A stretch of 64,000 nt of DNA from an uncultured Bacteroidota bacterium (GTDB lineage: Bacteria > Bacteroidota > Bacteroidia > Bacteroidales > P3), in contig CACZWL010000011.1 in NCBI GenBank assembly GCA_902784865.1, forward strand, positions 16,803 through 80,802, written 5' to 3'. The notes under the pieces are model-generated. The model was given only the letters and a program-made list of their open reading frames with translations, made no database searches and was not told the origin of the DNA. This document shows, in pieces, positions 1 through 7,155 of the stretch; the stretch's first letter is position 1; every line of letters begins with the position of its first letter. The translations under genes and the position numbers were made by a program.

Positions 1-211
1 TGCGGCCCACGTATTCCTGCTGCAGGGCGCGCACCTCACGGCAGTAGTTGAGGTAGCGGTCGGCGGGGATGGCGAAGGTGTTGTCGAAGGGCACAGGTGC
101 GTGGCCGCTGATGCCGAGGTCGGTGAAGCCGTGCGTGTAGGCGAAGTCCACCATCTCGCGCAGCGGCGCCTTGCCGTCGCAGTAGTTGCTGTGGGTGTGG
201 TAGTTGGTCAA
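1..211 (-). CDS. PHP-domain phosphatase, histidinol-phosphatase-like (partial)
   Basis: The gene runs off the left edge, so only about 70 N-terminal residues are present. The reverse strand reads HTHSNYCDGKAPL, the HxH and Asp metal ligands of PHP phosphoesterases, followed by DFAYTHGFTDLGISGH, the pattern of the HisJ/HisK histidinol-phosphatase branch (hydrolysis of histidinol phosphate, a known family role). No in-frame ATG exists. A TTG at 211 just before TNYHTHS is the best start, but the frame stays open to about 285 through a short repeat (207-250), so the true start is uncertain. It lies downstream of the porin-like gene on the same strand and is probably the last gene of the cysS transcription unit. 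Confidence 0.7.
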   Translation of the reverse strand, partial: MTNYHTHSNYCDGKAPLREMVDFAYTHGFTDLGISGHAPVPFDNTFAIPADRYLNYCREVRALQQEYVGR

Positions 212-250
212 GTGGAAATTGAAAGTTGAGAGTTGAAAATTGAAATTATC
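207..250. repeat. Short A/T-rich direct repeat at a gene start
   Basis: Consecutive variants of TTGAAAGTTGAGAGTTGAAA form a degenerate 8-10 bp tandem repeat between the porin-like gene and the PHP gene. It reads through in the PHP frame (NFNFQLSTFNF) without a stop, so it could be a leader or an N-terminal extension. Confidence 0.6.
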
Positions 251-276
251 GTCACAGGCTGTGGGGATTGTCGCTG

Positions 277-1494
277 TTAGAAACTATACACCATGCTGAG
301 TGATAGGCGCAGGTTGCCGGCGGGGTCTTTGTATCCGGCGCAGGTGTATTCCGCCTCGGCGGTGAAGTCCAATCCCTTGAGGGTCTTGTAGGTGAGGCGG
401 GGCTGCACGCGCCAGAGGTATTCCAGCTCGTGGCCGCGGCCGAAGCAGTGGACGAAGTCGGTGTTGCCGTAGTCGAGGTTCTTGGCATAGCCGAGGAAGA
501 GGCCTGGGCGCCAATGGCCAGTGCTGCGCTCGATGTCGAGCCACACGGTGTTGAAGTGCCAGTCGGCGAAGGTGCTGTCGGCCAGCATCAGGTAGCCGCC
601 CAGCGAGCAGCCTTCGTAGAGGCTGTTGTTCAGCAGGGTCTGGGCCTTGACGGTGAAACCAGGGCCGTTGTAGCGGCCAAAGAGGCTCCAAGAAAAGGAC
701 GAATGGAGTCCGGTGTGTTGCAACGCTGTTGCAACAGACGCGACCTGTGGCTGTATGGTCTTCAGGTTGGCGGCGATGCCGAAGAAGAAGTGCTTGGAGT
801 GGTAGCGCAACTGCGCGTTCACTTCGGGCGCAAGGCTGTGGCGGGCAAAGAGGGTGCTGCTGGTAGGAATGCCGTTGAGCAGTCCCTGGCTCATGTTGTC
901 GAGTTGCCAACAGGTCACGGCGACGGCTTCCCAAGGGCCATGGGAATAGGTGTAGCGTATCTGTGGCTGGCGGGCATAGCAGTGGAACGGTGCGCCCATG
1001 TTCAGCGGGTTGGTCATGGGCATGATTTCGTGGATGACCATTGGATACCAGTACTGTCCCACAAGCAGCATGTGAGGGGTCTCATACAGATTGTCTACCA
1101 CCCAGCGATTCCACCGCAGGACAATATAGGCATGCCGTAGGCGCAGGTCGTTGATGGTGGCGTTGGTGCTGCCGGTGAAGTCGCCCTCGATATAGGCGCT
1201 GGTCCGTGCGCCCAGCATGTCGGGTCCGTTGATGCGGAGGCCTAAGCGGGCGGTGATAGCCAGCATATTGGCCTGCCAGCCGTCGTTGATGTCGTTGCCG
1301 AGGCTGTCGCGCAGGATGGGTTTGGGGTAGAAGAGCATCATGTCCTCGCGCCCGCCTACCACCGAGCGGCTGTCGGCATAGTAGTGGGGATTGACGAAGC
1401 CGTTCCACTCGAGGCTGATAGGCGATTGGGCCCTTGTCTCCCCTAGGATACCTAGGGTTCCTAGGACAACTAGGATAAATAAGGCGCGCTTCAT
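277..1494 (-). CDS. Outer-membrane beta-barrel (porin-like) protein
   Basis: 405 aa. A signal peptide (residues 1-24, ending TRAQ) precedes SLEWNGFVNPHYYADSR, the usual opening strand of Bacteroidota porin-like proteins. The rest alternates aromatic and polar residues and ends SLSMVYSF, with the C-terminal aromatic residue expected of a barrel. A DcaP- or OprO/P-like porin is likely, but the substrate cannot be read. The ATG overlaps the stop of the upstream membrane-protein gene (ATGA), which implies translational coupling. The signal-peptide core is encoded by a CCTAGGA-type tandem repeat (1441-1478), which is unusual. Confidence 0.75.
   Translation of the reverse strand: MKRALFILVVLGTLGILGETRAQSPISLEWNGFVNPHYYADSRSVVGGREDMMLFYPKPILRDSLGNDINDGWQANMLAITARLGLRINGPDMLGARTSAYIEGDFTGSTNATINDLRLRHAYIVLRWNRWVVDNLYETPHMLLVGQYWYPMVIHEIMPMTNPLNMGAPFHCYARQPQIRYTYSHGPWEAVAVTCWQLDNMSQGLLNGIPTSSTLFARHSLAPEVNAQLRYHSKHFFFGIAANLKTIQPQVASVATALQHTGLHSSFSWSLFGRYNGPGFTVKAQTLLNNSLYEGCSLGGYLMLADSTFADWHFNTVWLDIERSTGHWRPGLFLGYAKNLDYGNTDFVHCFGRGHELEYLWRVQPRLTYKTLKGLDFTAEAEYTCAGYKDPAGNLRLSLSMVYSF
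1441..1478. repeat. CCTAGGA-type tandem repeat coding a signal peptide
   Basis: Four degenerate 8-10 bp units around the palindrome CCTAGG lie inside the porin-like gene and encode its hydrophobic signal core ILVVLGTLGILG. The same unit type forms a longer array in non-coding DNA at 38330-38393. Confidence 0.75.
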
Positions 1495-2186
1495 TTCTTC
1501 AGGGCAAGAATAAGCCCCAGGGCGACGCCGAGCAGGGCGGCGAAGAGCACCTGCAGGGTGGGGGGCAGGATGAAGGTGATGGTGTGGGCCGGGAACCAGA
1601 AGAGGGGGATGGTCTTCTTGATGACGAAGTTCCACTGCATGTCCCAGTTGACCTTGTTGGCGAAGATGTCGCGCATGTGCATCGGGCGCAGCAGGCCGCG
1701 TACGGTACCGCCGTTGTCGAGGATGTGGATGTCGGTGCACTTGTGGAAGGTCATCATCACCGGGGCGAAGATGCTGTTCATCAGCACGCTGACGGCGAAG
1801 GCTATGCCCAGTTTGCCCCACGAGAACTCCGCCGCGGCGAAGGTCTGCTGCAGGGTGGGAAGGTCGGCGATGCCGGTGGAGGCAAGGAAGTAGGGGGTGC
1901 CGCTCTTGAAGATGGTCATTGCCATGGCGATGCACATGCCGAGGAAGCCCCAGACCATCATGCGGGGCACCACGCCGAAGCCAGGCTCGTTGTAGACGCC
2001 CTTGCGGATGCGGAGAGCCAGCATCTCGCCCAGGGTGGCGAGGATGGCGAACTTGAAGAAGGCCATGATGTAGGGGTGGGCCTTGGTGGTGCTCTCGAAC
2101 CACTCAAAGAAGCCGGTGGCGGGGATGAAGAAGGGCGCTAGCACGATGATGACGCAAGCGATAAGGATCCAGTCTGCTTTTTTCAT
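1491..2186 (-). CDS. Integral membrane protein of unknown function
   Basis: 231 aa with five or six hydrophobic segments, around residues 6-25, 40-60, 75-95, 125-145 and a long C-terminal stretch from about 185 to 228. I do not recognise a catalytic motif or a family. The protein starts MKKADWILIACVIIVLAP and ends in KK. It lies between a lipoprotein gene and the porin-like gene. Its stop codon overlaps the next ATG, so it is translated as part of the cysS operon and may act in the envelope with its neighbours. That role is inference from position only. Confidence 0.75.
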   Translation of the reverse strand: MKKADWILIACVIIVLAPFFIPATGFFEWFESTTKAHPYIMAFFKFAILATLGEMLALRIRKGVYNEPGFGVVPRMMVWGFLGMCIAMAMTIFKSGTPYFLASTGIADLPTLQQTFAAAEFSWGKLGIAFAVSVLMNSIFAPVMMTFHKCTDIHILDNGGTVRGLLRPMHMRDIFANKVNWDMQWNFVIKKTIPLFWFPAHTITFILPPTLQVLFAALLGVALGLILALKK

Positions 2187-2193
2187 AAGGGGA

Positions 2194-2658
2194 TTAATAC
2201 TTGTGAGAGGTGAACGAAACGATGTATTTGCCGTAGGAGTTAGGGTAGTTCTTGATGCGCAGTGAGAGGGCTATGGAGCGCGGGTCGTAGGTGACGGAGC
2301 CGGAGAAGTCGGCCTCGTAGGAGGTGCCGCGGATGGTGACGGGGCCGCTGACGGTGGACAGGTTGCCCACGTAGTTGCCGTCGGAGAGCGACACCCGCTC
2401 GAAGGTGTGGTCGATACCGATACGCGTTGAGGCGATGCGTACGCGGGCAGTGTTGTCGTCGACTTTGGTGATGCTGACACTGCCGTTGCCTTCGTAGTTG
2501 TAGGTGGTGTCGCGCATGGTGCCGTGGGAGTTGTAGCGGGTATTGACGACGACGGCGCAGTCGTAGGAGCCGGCAATGCGGTCGGCCACGGGTTCGTCGG
2601 AGCAGGCCGTGAACGCCAGTGCGGCGACGAGGGCAAGGAGGAGGCGCAGTTTCTTCAT
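2194..2658 (-). CDS. Small lipoprotein, calycin-like beta protein
   Basis: 154 aa. A lipobox (FTAC, Cys19) predicts lipidation and membrane anchoring. The mature part is rich in beta strands with alternating polar and hydrophobic residues (SYDCAVVVNTRYNS, GNGSVSITKVDDNTARVRI), the pattern of small calycin-like lipoproteins common in Bacteroidales. No enzymatic motif is visible. It begins 3 nt after the cysS stop and ends 7 nt before the membrane-protein gene, so the three are co-transcribed. Function is unknown; a structural or binding role at the envelope is the safest guess. Confidence 0.75.
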   Translation of the reverse strand: MKKLRLLLALVAALAFTACSDEPVADRIAGSYDCAVVVNTRYNSHGTMRDTTYNYEGNGSVSITKVDDNTARVRIASTRIGIDHTFERVSLSDGNYVGNLSTVSGPVTIRGTSYEADFSGSVTYDPRSIALSLRIKNYPNSYGKYIVSFTSHKY

Positions 2659-2661
2659 GGC

Positions 2662-4164
2662 TCAGAAGGTATAGGTGGCCCCGTCCTTGCCGTCTTTGAC
2701 GGTGACGCCGGCTTCGGCGAGGGCGTCGCGGATACGGTCGGAGGTGGTCCAGTCTTTGTTTTGCTTGGCGGTGGCGCGGATGTCGAGGATGATGTGCATC
2801 AGGCTGTCGATGAGGCCAGTGTTGGAACCCGAGGCGGCCTCGTCGCGCATGCCGAGGATGCCGAAGAGGAAGGTGTCGAAGACGCCGCGCAGCTCGTCGA
2901 TGTCGGCCTGGCAGAGCTTCAGCTTGCCGTCGGCGGCGATGTTGATGATGCGTGCAGCCTCGAAGAGGTGGCTGATGACGGTGGGGGTGGCGAAGTCGTC
3001 GTTCATGGCATCGTAGCACTTCTGGCGCAGGGCGGATATTCCAGACTCACCGGAGCCTCCGGACGTCTCGGGATAGCTGGCGATGCGGTCCAGAGCTTTG
3101 TAGGCCTCCATGAGTTTGGAGAATCCTTTCTCGGCAGCCTGAAGGGCCTCGTTGCTGAAGTCGACGGTGCTGCGGTAGTGGGCCTGGAGGATGAAGAAGC
3201 GGATGGTCATGGGGCTGTAGGGCTGGTCGAGCATTTCCTTGCCGTCCTTGTCCTTGTGGCTGCCAGCGAAGAATTCGTCGAGGGTGATGAAGTTGCCTAG
3301 GCTCTTGCCCATCTTCTGGCCGTTGATGGTGATCATGTTGTTGTGCATCCAGTAGCGGCAGGGGGCGTGGCCGGTGGAGGCGACGCACTGGGCTATCTCG
3401 CTCTCGTGGTGGGGGAAGACGAGGTCCATGCCGCCGCCGTGGATGTCGAAGGGCGAGCCCAAGTACTTGGCGCCCATGGCGGTGCACTCGGCATGCCAGC
3501 CGGGGAAGCCGTCGCTCCAGGGCGAGGGCCAGCGCATGATGTGCTCCGGTGAGGCTTTCTTCCAAAGGGCGAAGTCGCCCGAGAAGTGCTTCTCGTCCTG
3601 GCCGTCGAGCTCGCGGGTGGTGGCCAGCATCTCATCTATCACGCGGCCGCTGAGCTGTCCGTATTTGTGTGTCTGCTCCTGGTATTTGCGCACGTCGAAG
3701 TAGACCGAGCCGTTGCTGACGTAGGCCAGGCCGGCGTCGAGTATCTGCTGCACGAGGGCTATCTGCTCGAGGATGTGACCGCTGGCATGGGGTTCGATGC
3801 TGGGGGGCAGCACGTTGAGGCGCTCCATGGCGGCATGGTAGCGGTTGGTGTAGTACTGCGCCACCTCCATGGGCTCCAGCTGCTCGAGGCGTGCCTTCTT
3901 GGCTATCTTGTCCTCGCCTTCGTCGGCATCGTGCTCCAGGTGGCCCACGTCGGTGATGTTGCGGACGTAGCGCACCTTGTAGCCGAGGTGCTGGAGGTAG
4001 CGGAAGACGACGTCGAAGGTGATGGCAGGGCGTGCGTGGCCGAGGTGACCGTCGCCGTAGACGGTGGGGCCGCAGACATACATGCCCACGCGACCCTCGG
4101 TCACGGGGCGGAAGAGTTCCTTCTGACGGCTTAAGGTATTGTAAATCAACAATTGCTGTTCCAT
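2662..4164 (-). CDS. cysS: Cysteinyl-tRNA synthetase
   Basis: 500 aa class I synthetase that charges tRNA-Cys. The HIGH-type motif is GHLGHAR (residues 39-45) and the KMSKS-type motif is KMGKS (284-288). Zinc ligands are visible as Cys31 (CGPTVY), Cys227 (AECTAMG), His252 and Glu256 (FPHHESE). The frame is open to 4254, but [10 protein letters not shown] at 4164 matches the family N-terminus; an in-frame ATG at 4176 is the alternative. A good promoter lies at 4185-4214. This is the first gene of an operon continuing with a lipoprotein, a membrane protein and the porin-like gene. Confidence 0.97.
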   Translation of the reverse strand: MEQQLLIYNTLSRQKELFRPVTEGRVGMYVCGPTVYGDGHLGHARPAITFDVVFRYLQHLGYKVRYVRNITDVGHLEHDADEGEDKIAKKARLEQLEPMEVAQYYTNRYHAAMERLNVLPPSIEPHASGHILEQIALVQQILDAGLAYVSNGSVYFDVRKYQEQTHKYGQLSGRVIDEMLATTRELDGQDEKHFSGDFALWKKASPEHIMRWPSPWSDGFPGWHAECTAMGAKYLGSPFDIHGGGMDLVFPHHESEIAQCVASTGHAPCRYWMHNNMITINGQKMGKSLGNFITLDEFFAGSHKDKDGKEMLDQPYSPMTIRFFILQAHYRSTVDFSNEALQAAEKGFSKLMEAYKALDRIASYPETSGGSGESGISALRQKCYDAMNDDFATPTVISHLFEAARIINIAADGKLKLCQADIDELRGVFDTFLFGILGMRDEAASGSNTGLIDSLMHIILDIRATAKQNKDWTTSDRIRDALAEAGVTVKDGKDGATYTF

Positions 4165-4184
4165 AACGGTATGCATATTAGATT

Positions 4185-4214
4185 GCAAATTTACGAAAAA
4201 AAATTGATTTGCAA
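4185..4214 (-). promoter_or_regulatory. Promoter of cysS operon
   Basis: On the minus strand TTGCAAATC (-33) and TAAATTTGC (-7) are separated by about 18 bp, matching the Bacteroidota primary sigma consensus, just upstream of the cysS start. Confidence 0.75.
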
Positions 4215-4284
4215 GCGTCAGGGGCAAAAAAAGCCATAGTGTGGCCCCCACCACGGCGCAGTGTGCCAGGCAGGCACAGGTGCG

Positions 4285-4536
4285 CTAAAGACTGACCACC
4301 CAGTGTCCACCCTTGGCACCGCCTTCGCGGACGAGGAGGCCCGCCTGGCGGAGTTGGCGGAGGATTTTCTTCACGCCACTCTCCGACAACCCAGTGAGTT
4401 CTTGCAGTTCGCGGATGGTGACGAATGGGTTCTGCTGGATATAGGTAAGGATTTTCTGGTTACTTTTTTGGTTACTTTCATTCATCTCCCTCAGTGCCTC
4501 CAGCAGGCAGCGAAGCATAAAGGCGATGTCGCTCAC
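4285..4536 (-). CDS. Small winged-helix DNA-binding protein
   Basis: 83 aa. Residues 30-83 form a MarR/ArsR-like winged helix: TIRELQELTGLSESGVKKIL is helix-turn-helix, followed by a wing with QAGLLVREGGAKGGHW. The first 20 residues (MSDIAFMLRCLLEALREMNE) look like a dimerisation helix. NQKSNQKI joins the two parts and is encoded by a short repeat. Similar wHTH modules end AlbA-type DNA-binding proteins in Bacteroidota, so this could be a shortened relative, but it starts and stops cleanly. Target genes are unknown. It lies alone between cysS and the SGNH hydrolase gene. Confidence 0.65.
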   Translation of the reverse strand: MSDIAFMLRCLLEALREMNESNQKSNQKILTYIQQNPFVTIRELQELTGLSESGVKKILRQLRQAGLLVREGGAKGGHWVVSL

Positions 4537-4591
4537 CAGGCGCAGGATTTCTGCGCTGACGCTGAAAGGGGGAGGGGGGCATGGCGAGGGG

Positions 4592-5596
4592 CTAGTGGTG
4601 GGCGATGACGAGCTTGTGGCGGCGGTTGCCGGCCTGGAGGCAGTAGATGCCGGGGGCGAAGCGCGAGAGGTCGAGGAGGCCGGAGGAGGCGTCGAGGCGG
4701 TACGTGTGGCCGAGGCGGTCGACGAGGAGGACCTCGGCGCAGCCGTCGATGCGCAGCAGGCCGGTGGTGGGGTTGGGGTAGGCGCGGAGGCTTTCCTCGG
4801 CGGCAGGCAGCAGGCCCACGGGGTCGTCGACGACGGGTGCGGGGCCCATGAGCCACTCTTCGCGGCGCGGCAGGACGACGCTGTCGGCCACCTGCTGGAG
4901 GTATGCGGCCTGCGCCGAGTCGAGGCCGCCGTGGAAGCGGCAGGTGTCGAGGGGTTCCTCGTAGAGGGTCTGGAAGATGGCGCAGGCCACGAGGTAGGAG
5001 CCTGCCAGGCTGGGGTGTATGTCGTTGAAGGTGGAGTGGAGCATGAGGTCGTGGTGGGTGGCGTAGTGGCGGCGGAAGCATTCGCCCGCGGGAGCGAAGG
5101 GCAAGCCGGCTTGTTGGGCTATGCGCGTTACGGTGTCGAGGATGATTCCCTGGGCCATAAGGTAATAGCTGTAGTCGCCGTTGCCGTTGCCCGGGGGTAT
5201 GCCGTAGCCGATTTCGTAGAGGTAGACTTTGGCCTCGGGGCTTGTGGCGTGCAGCATGTCGACAAACCGGCCGATAATCTGCGCTGTGGCAGCAGAGGTG
5301 AGCGACTGGCCGACCGACTCGCTGGTGCCGGGCTGCAGCACCACCTTGTCCCACCGCTCGTCGCGAACCATGCGGGTCAGCGCTTCCGACGGCAGCAGTG
5401 TGGCGAGGCCCGCGCCGCCGACGGTGTAGGCTTCGACGGCGACCTCGTGGCCTTTCTCGCGGGCTATGCCCTTGAAGAGCTGGGGCATGTCGTTGTAGAA
5501 GGTGAGGCTGTTGCCGACAAAGAGCACGCGCTCCTGGGCCACGGCGGGCAGCAGGGCCAGGACGAGGGCGAGCGCGAGGAGGGTTTTCTTCTTCAT
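4592..5596 (-). CDS. SGNH/GDSL hydrolase with T9SS sorting domain
   Basis: 334 aa. A signal peptide (MKKKTLLALALVLALLPAVAQ) is followed by ERVLFVGNSLTFYNDMP, with the nucleophile Ser in the GNS block, and by DIHPS near residue 225, the Asp-His pair of SGNH esterases. Residues from about 255 form a type IX secretion C-terminal domain: YPNPTTGLLRI, then LSRFAPGIYCLQ and RRHKLVIAHH. The enzyme is therefore exported and probably attached at the cell surface; its ester substrate (acyl or acetyl groups on glycans) is inferred. The frame is open to 6007, but only the ATG at 5596 begins a signal peptide. A promoter lies at about 5660. Confidence 0.85.
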   Translation of the reverse strand: MKKKTLLALALVLALLPAVAQERVLFVGNSLTFYNDMPQLFKGIAREKGHEVAVEAYTVGGAGLATLLPSEALTRMVRDERWDKVVLQPGTSESVGQSLTSAATAQIIGRFVDMLHATSPEAKVYLYEIGYGIPPGNGNGDYSYYLMAQGIILDTVTRIAQQAGLPFAPAGECFRRHYATHHDLMLHSTFNDIHPSLAGSYLVACAIFQTLYEEPLDTCRFHGGLDSAQAAYLQQVADSVVLPRREEWLMGPAPVVDDPVGLLPAAEESLRAYPNPTTGLLRIDGCAEVLLVDRLGHTYRLDASSGLLDLSRFAPGIYCLQAGNRRHKLVIAHH

Positions 5597-5659
5597 GGAT
5601 GTTGATATTTCGTTCGTATGCGTTGTTCTTTGCGAGCCCGATTTCGGGAATTCGGAGGT

Positions 5660-5668
5660 GCAAAGATA
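5660..5668 (-). promoter_or_regulatory. -7 element of SGNH hydrolase promoter
   Basis: TATCTTTGC on the minus strand, 64 nt upstream of the ATG at 5596. No good -33 TTG is visible, so this is a partial match. Confidence 0.5.
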
Positions 5669-5914
5669 CGAAAAAAATCCAGATTGTGGGGCGGTGGCGG
5701 TCAAATTTTGTGTATCATGCTGATGTACAGACAGATGAGTTCCATGCGGAAAGCTCGCCATTTTTTTGAAAATTTTCTGAAAAAAGGGCCAAAAACGGCC
5801 ATTTGTAACAGTCTGATTGTCAGTGCGTAATAAGTTATAGGTTTTGCCTAGGTTTTGACATGGTAGGTCTATGGTAGGGCAAGGGTAGGGGAGGGGGTGT
5901 TTCCGGGCGGGTTT

Positions 5915-5960
5915 TCGGGAAAAAGAGAACGGGGGCCGCGGCAGTTGCCGCGGCCCCCGT
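5915..5960 (-). terminator. Rho-independent terminator of lipoprotein gene
   Basis: A perfect 15-bp stem (ACGGGGGCCGCGGCA and its complement, 2-nt loop) at 5929-5960 is followed on the minus strand by TTCTCTTTTTCCC. It lies 61 bp past the stop of the 6022-6747 gene. Confidence 0.85.
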
Positions 5961-6021
5961 CGGGGTACATCTCCACGACGAGCAGCCGCCATGGATCTTT
6001 TATGCAATAGCAGTAGGCAGA

Positions 6022-6747
6022 CTATTCTTCCTTGACAAGGCGGAAGAAAGCGGAAATTTCTTCTTGGTCGAGCACCATACGGACATCGAACTCTTTTTCC
6101 TGTGGCATATAACCTTCCTTCTCGCAGCGCAGGATGATGCGGACGTTGCTCGCCGTCTGGTAGGTCAGGCCCTTGATGTCCAGTGCTTTGGTGGCCTCGT
6201 AGGGTGTTGTCATCAGGTATTTGTTGTTGGTACTTTTGACCTCAGGGGTTTTTGAAACCACACGCCAGAAGATGTCGGCTCCTTGCGGACGAGACTGGAC
6301 GTCCCAGCGTACGATCATCTGTTCAAGTACGGTTGTACCCATGCCTTCAACTTTTTCCGTAGGCTCGTTTTTGGCATGCCGTGGGCGCATGTTTATCACA
6401 TACGATGATTGGGTGGGTTTGGTTACGGCACCTGTTGCGACGTCAACCACATATCCAGGGATTCCTCCGAGTATTATGTTTCCCAGGCTTGTCGGGTTGA
6501 ATCCTTTTTCAACGTCAACCTCGCCACGGGAGTGGTCGTTCTCGGCGGTAATGGTCGACTTGTTGAATCCGCGTTTGACCTTGACTTCAGTAGGTCCGTT
6601 GATGTAATAGGTTTCTCCATCTACGTTTGCACGGGCGTATTCGCCAGTTGATGTGGACACTGTGACTTTTGCTGTAGTGCCGGACAATATGGTAGCACAT
6701 GAGGTGAACAAAGGGAGTATTGCTAATAAAGCAAGCGATTTCTTCAT
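6022..6747 (-). CDS. Lipoprotein, possible PEGA-type beta domain
   Basis: 241 aa. The N-terminus MKKSLALLAILPLFTSC has a lipobox with Cys17, followed by ATILSGTTAKVTVST. Lipoproteins opening CATIxxGT are recurrent in Bacteroidota and often carry PEGA-like beta domains; GPTEVKVKRGFNKSTIT fits that pattern. A second beta-rich part (residues 110-241) ends in LVKEE. No catalytic motif is seen. The gene is less GC-rich than its neighbours. It follows a structured RNA locus on the same strand, with its ATG about 80 nt beyond that RNA's U-run, so the RNA may be its leader. Function is unknown. Confidence 0.75.
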   Translation of the reverse strand: MKKSLALLAILPLFTSCATILSGTTAKVTVSTSTGEYARANVDGETYYINGPTEVKVKRGFNKSTITAENDHSRGEVDVEKGFNPTSLGNIILGGIPGYVVDVATGAVTKPTQSSYVINMRPRHAKNEPTEKVEGMGTTVLEQMIVRWDVQSRPQGADIFWRVVSKTPEVKSTNNKYLMTTPYEATKALDIKGLTYQTASNVRIILRCEKEGYMPQEKEFDVRMVLDQEEISAFFRLVKEE

Positions 6748-6825
6748 ATTTTCTTGCCGGTTTTATACCGTTGGCGCGTCGGTTTTGATTTAATAACATG
6801 TTATATTGCTGTTCCGACGAGGTAT

Positions 6826-7095
6826 GCACATAAAAAGAGCGTGGAACTTGTAGGTCTTCATTGGTTCTCCTGAGGTCTTGGACTACCTATTTTCCCCAAT
6901 TACAACGTAAAAGTCCACGCATAAACGTGACCACGCTGTCGCCAAAGCTGGGGAAAATCTCTGAAAGTGTCCAAGTTTCAGGAGAACCAGTTCTGCTAAC
7001 TTCGCTATTTTCTATTCTATGATGTGCATATTGATTCTATGCGATATGCTTCATTGGCAATATATTTCGTTAATATTCCGGTTGTAAATCGACTG
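6826..7095 (-). ncRNA. Candidate pseudoknotted structured RNA, copy 1
   Basis: On the minus strand, behind a strong promoter (7096-7127), nested helices form: 6978-6988 with 6863-6873 (11 bp), 6970-6975 with 6877-6882 (6 bp) and 6949-6958 with 6889-6898 (10 bp). The apical loop carries GCGTGGA (6914-6920) and AGCGTGG (6931-6937), either of which can pair with 6838-6845 outside the stem, just before the U-run CTCTTTTTATG; that would be a pseudoknot or an alternative terminator hairpin. The same architecture with different helix sequences recurs at 33051-33267. No known family is assigned; a 6S-like or Bacteroidales-specific RNA is possible. Confidence 0.7.
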
Positions 7096-7127
7096 CAAAA
7101 GTACGACAATTATTTCATACGGCAAAA
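7096..7127 (-). promoter_or_regulatory. Promoter of structured RNA copy 1
   Basis: Minus strand TTTTGCC and TACTTTTGC are spaced about 19 bp. The promoter closely resembles that of the two tRNA-Ala genes (36279-36311), which argues for a stable RNA product. Confidence 0.75.
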
Positions 7128-7155
7128 TTTATTTTATATGGCCCGAAATCCGGAA

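Larger units (their letters stand above)
5597..6021. other. Intergenic region between SGNH gene and lipoprotein gene
   Basis: 425 bp without a convincing gene. It holds the SGNH promoter (minus-strand TATCTTTGC, 5660-5668), degenerate TGGTAGG units near 5860-5890 that resemble the reverse of the CTACCAG units of the dispersed element, and the GC-rich terminator at 5915-5960. Confidence 0.6.

Noticed and set aside
277-2103. 608-aa version of the porin-like protein
   Set aside because: The upstream part is an out-of-frame reading of the membrane-protein gene; the ATG at 1494 begins the signal peptide.
4592-6007. N-terminally extended version of the SGNH hydrolase (471 aa)
   Set aside because: The extension crosses the promoter and lacks coding character; the ATG at 5596 begins a clear signal peptide.
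6826-7095. Structured RNA as tmRNA, RNase P RNA or SRP RNA
   Set aside because: No tRNA-like acceptor or tag frame, none of the RNase P core motifs, and no SRP tetraloop region were found.
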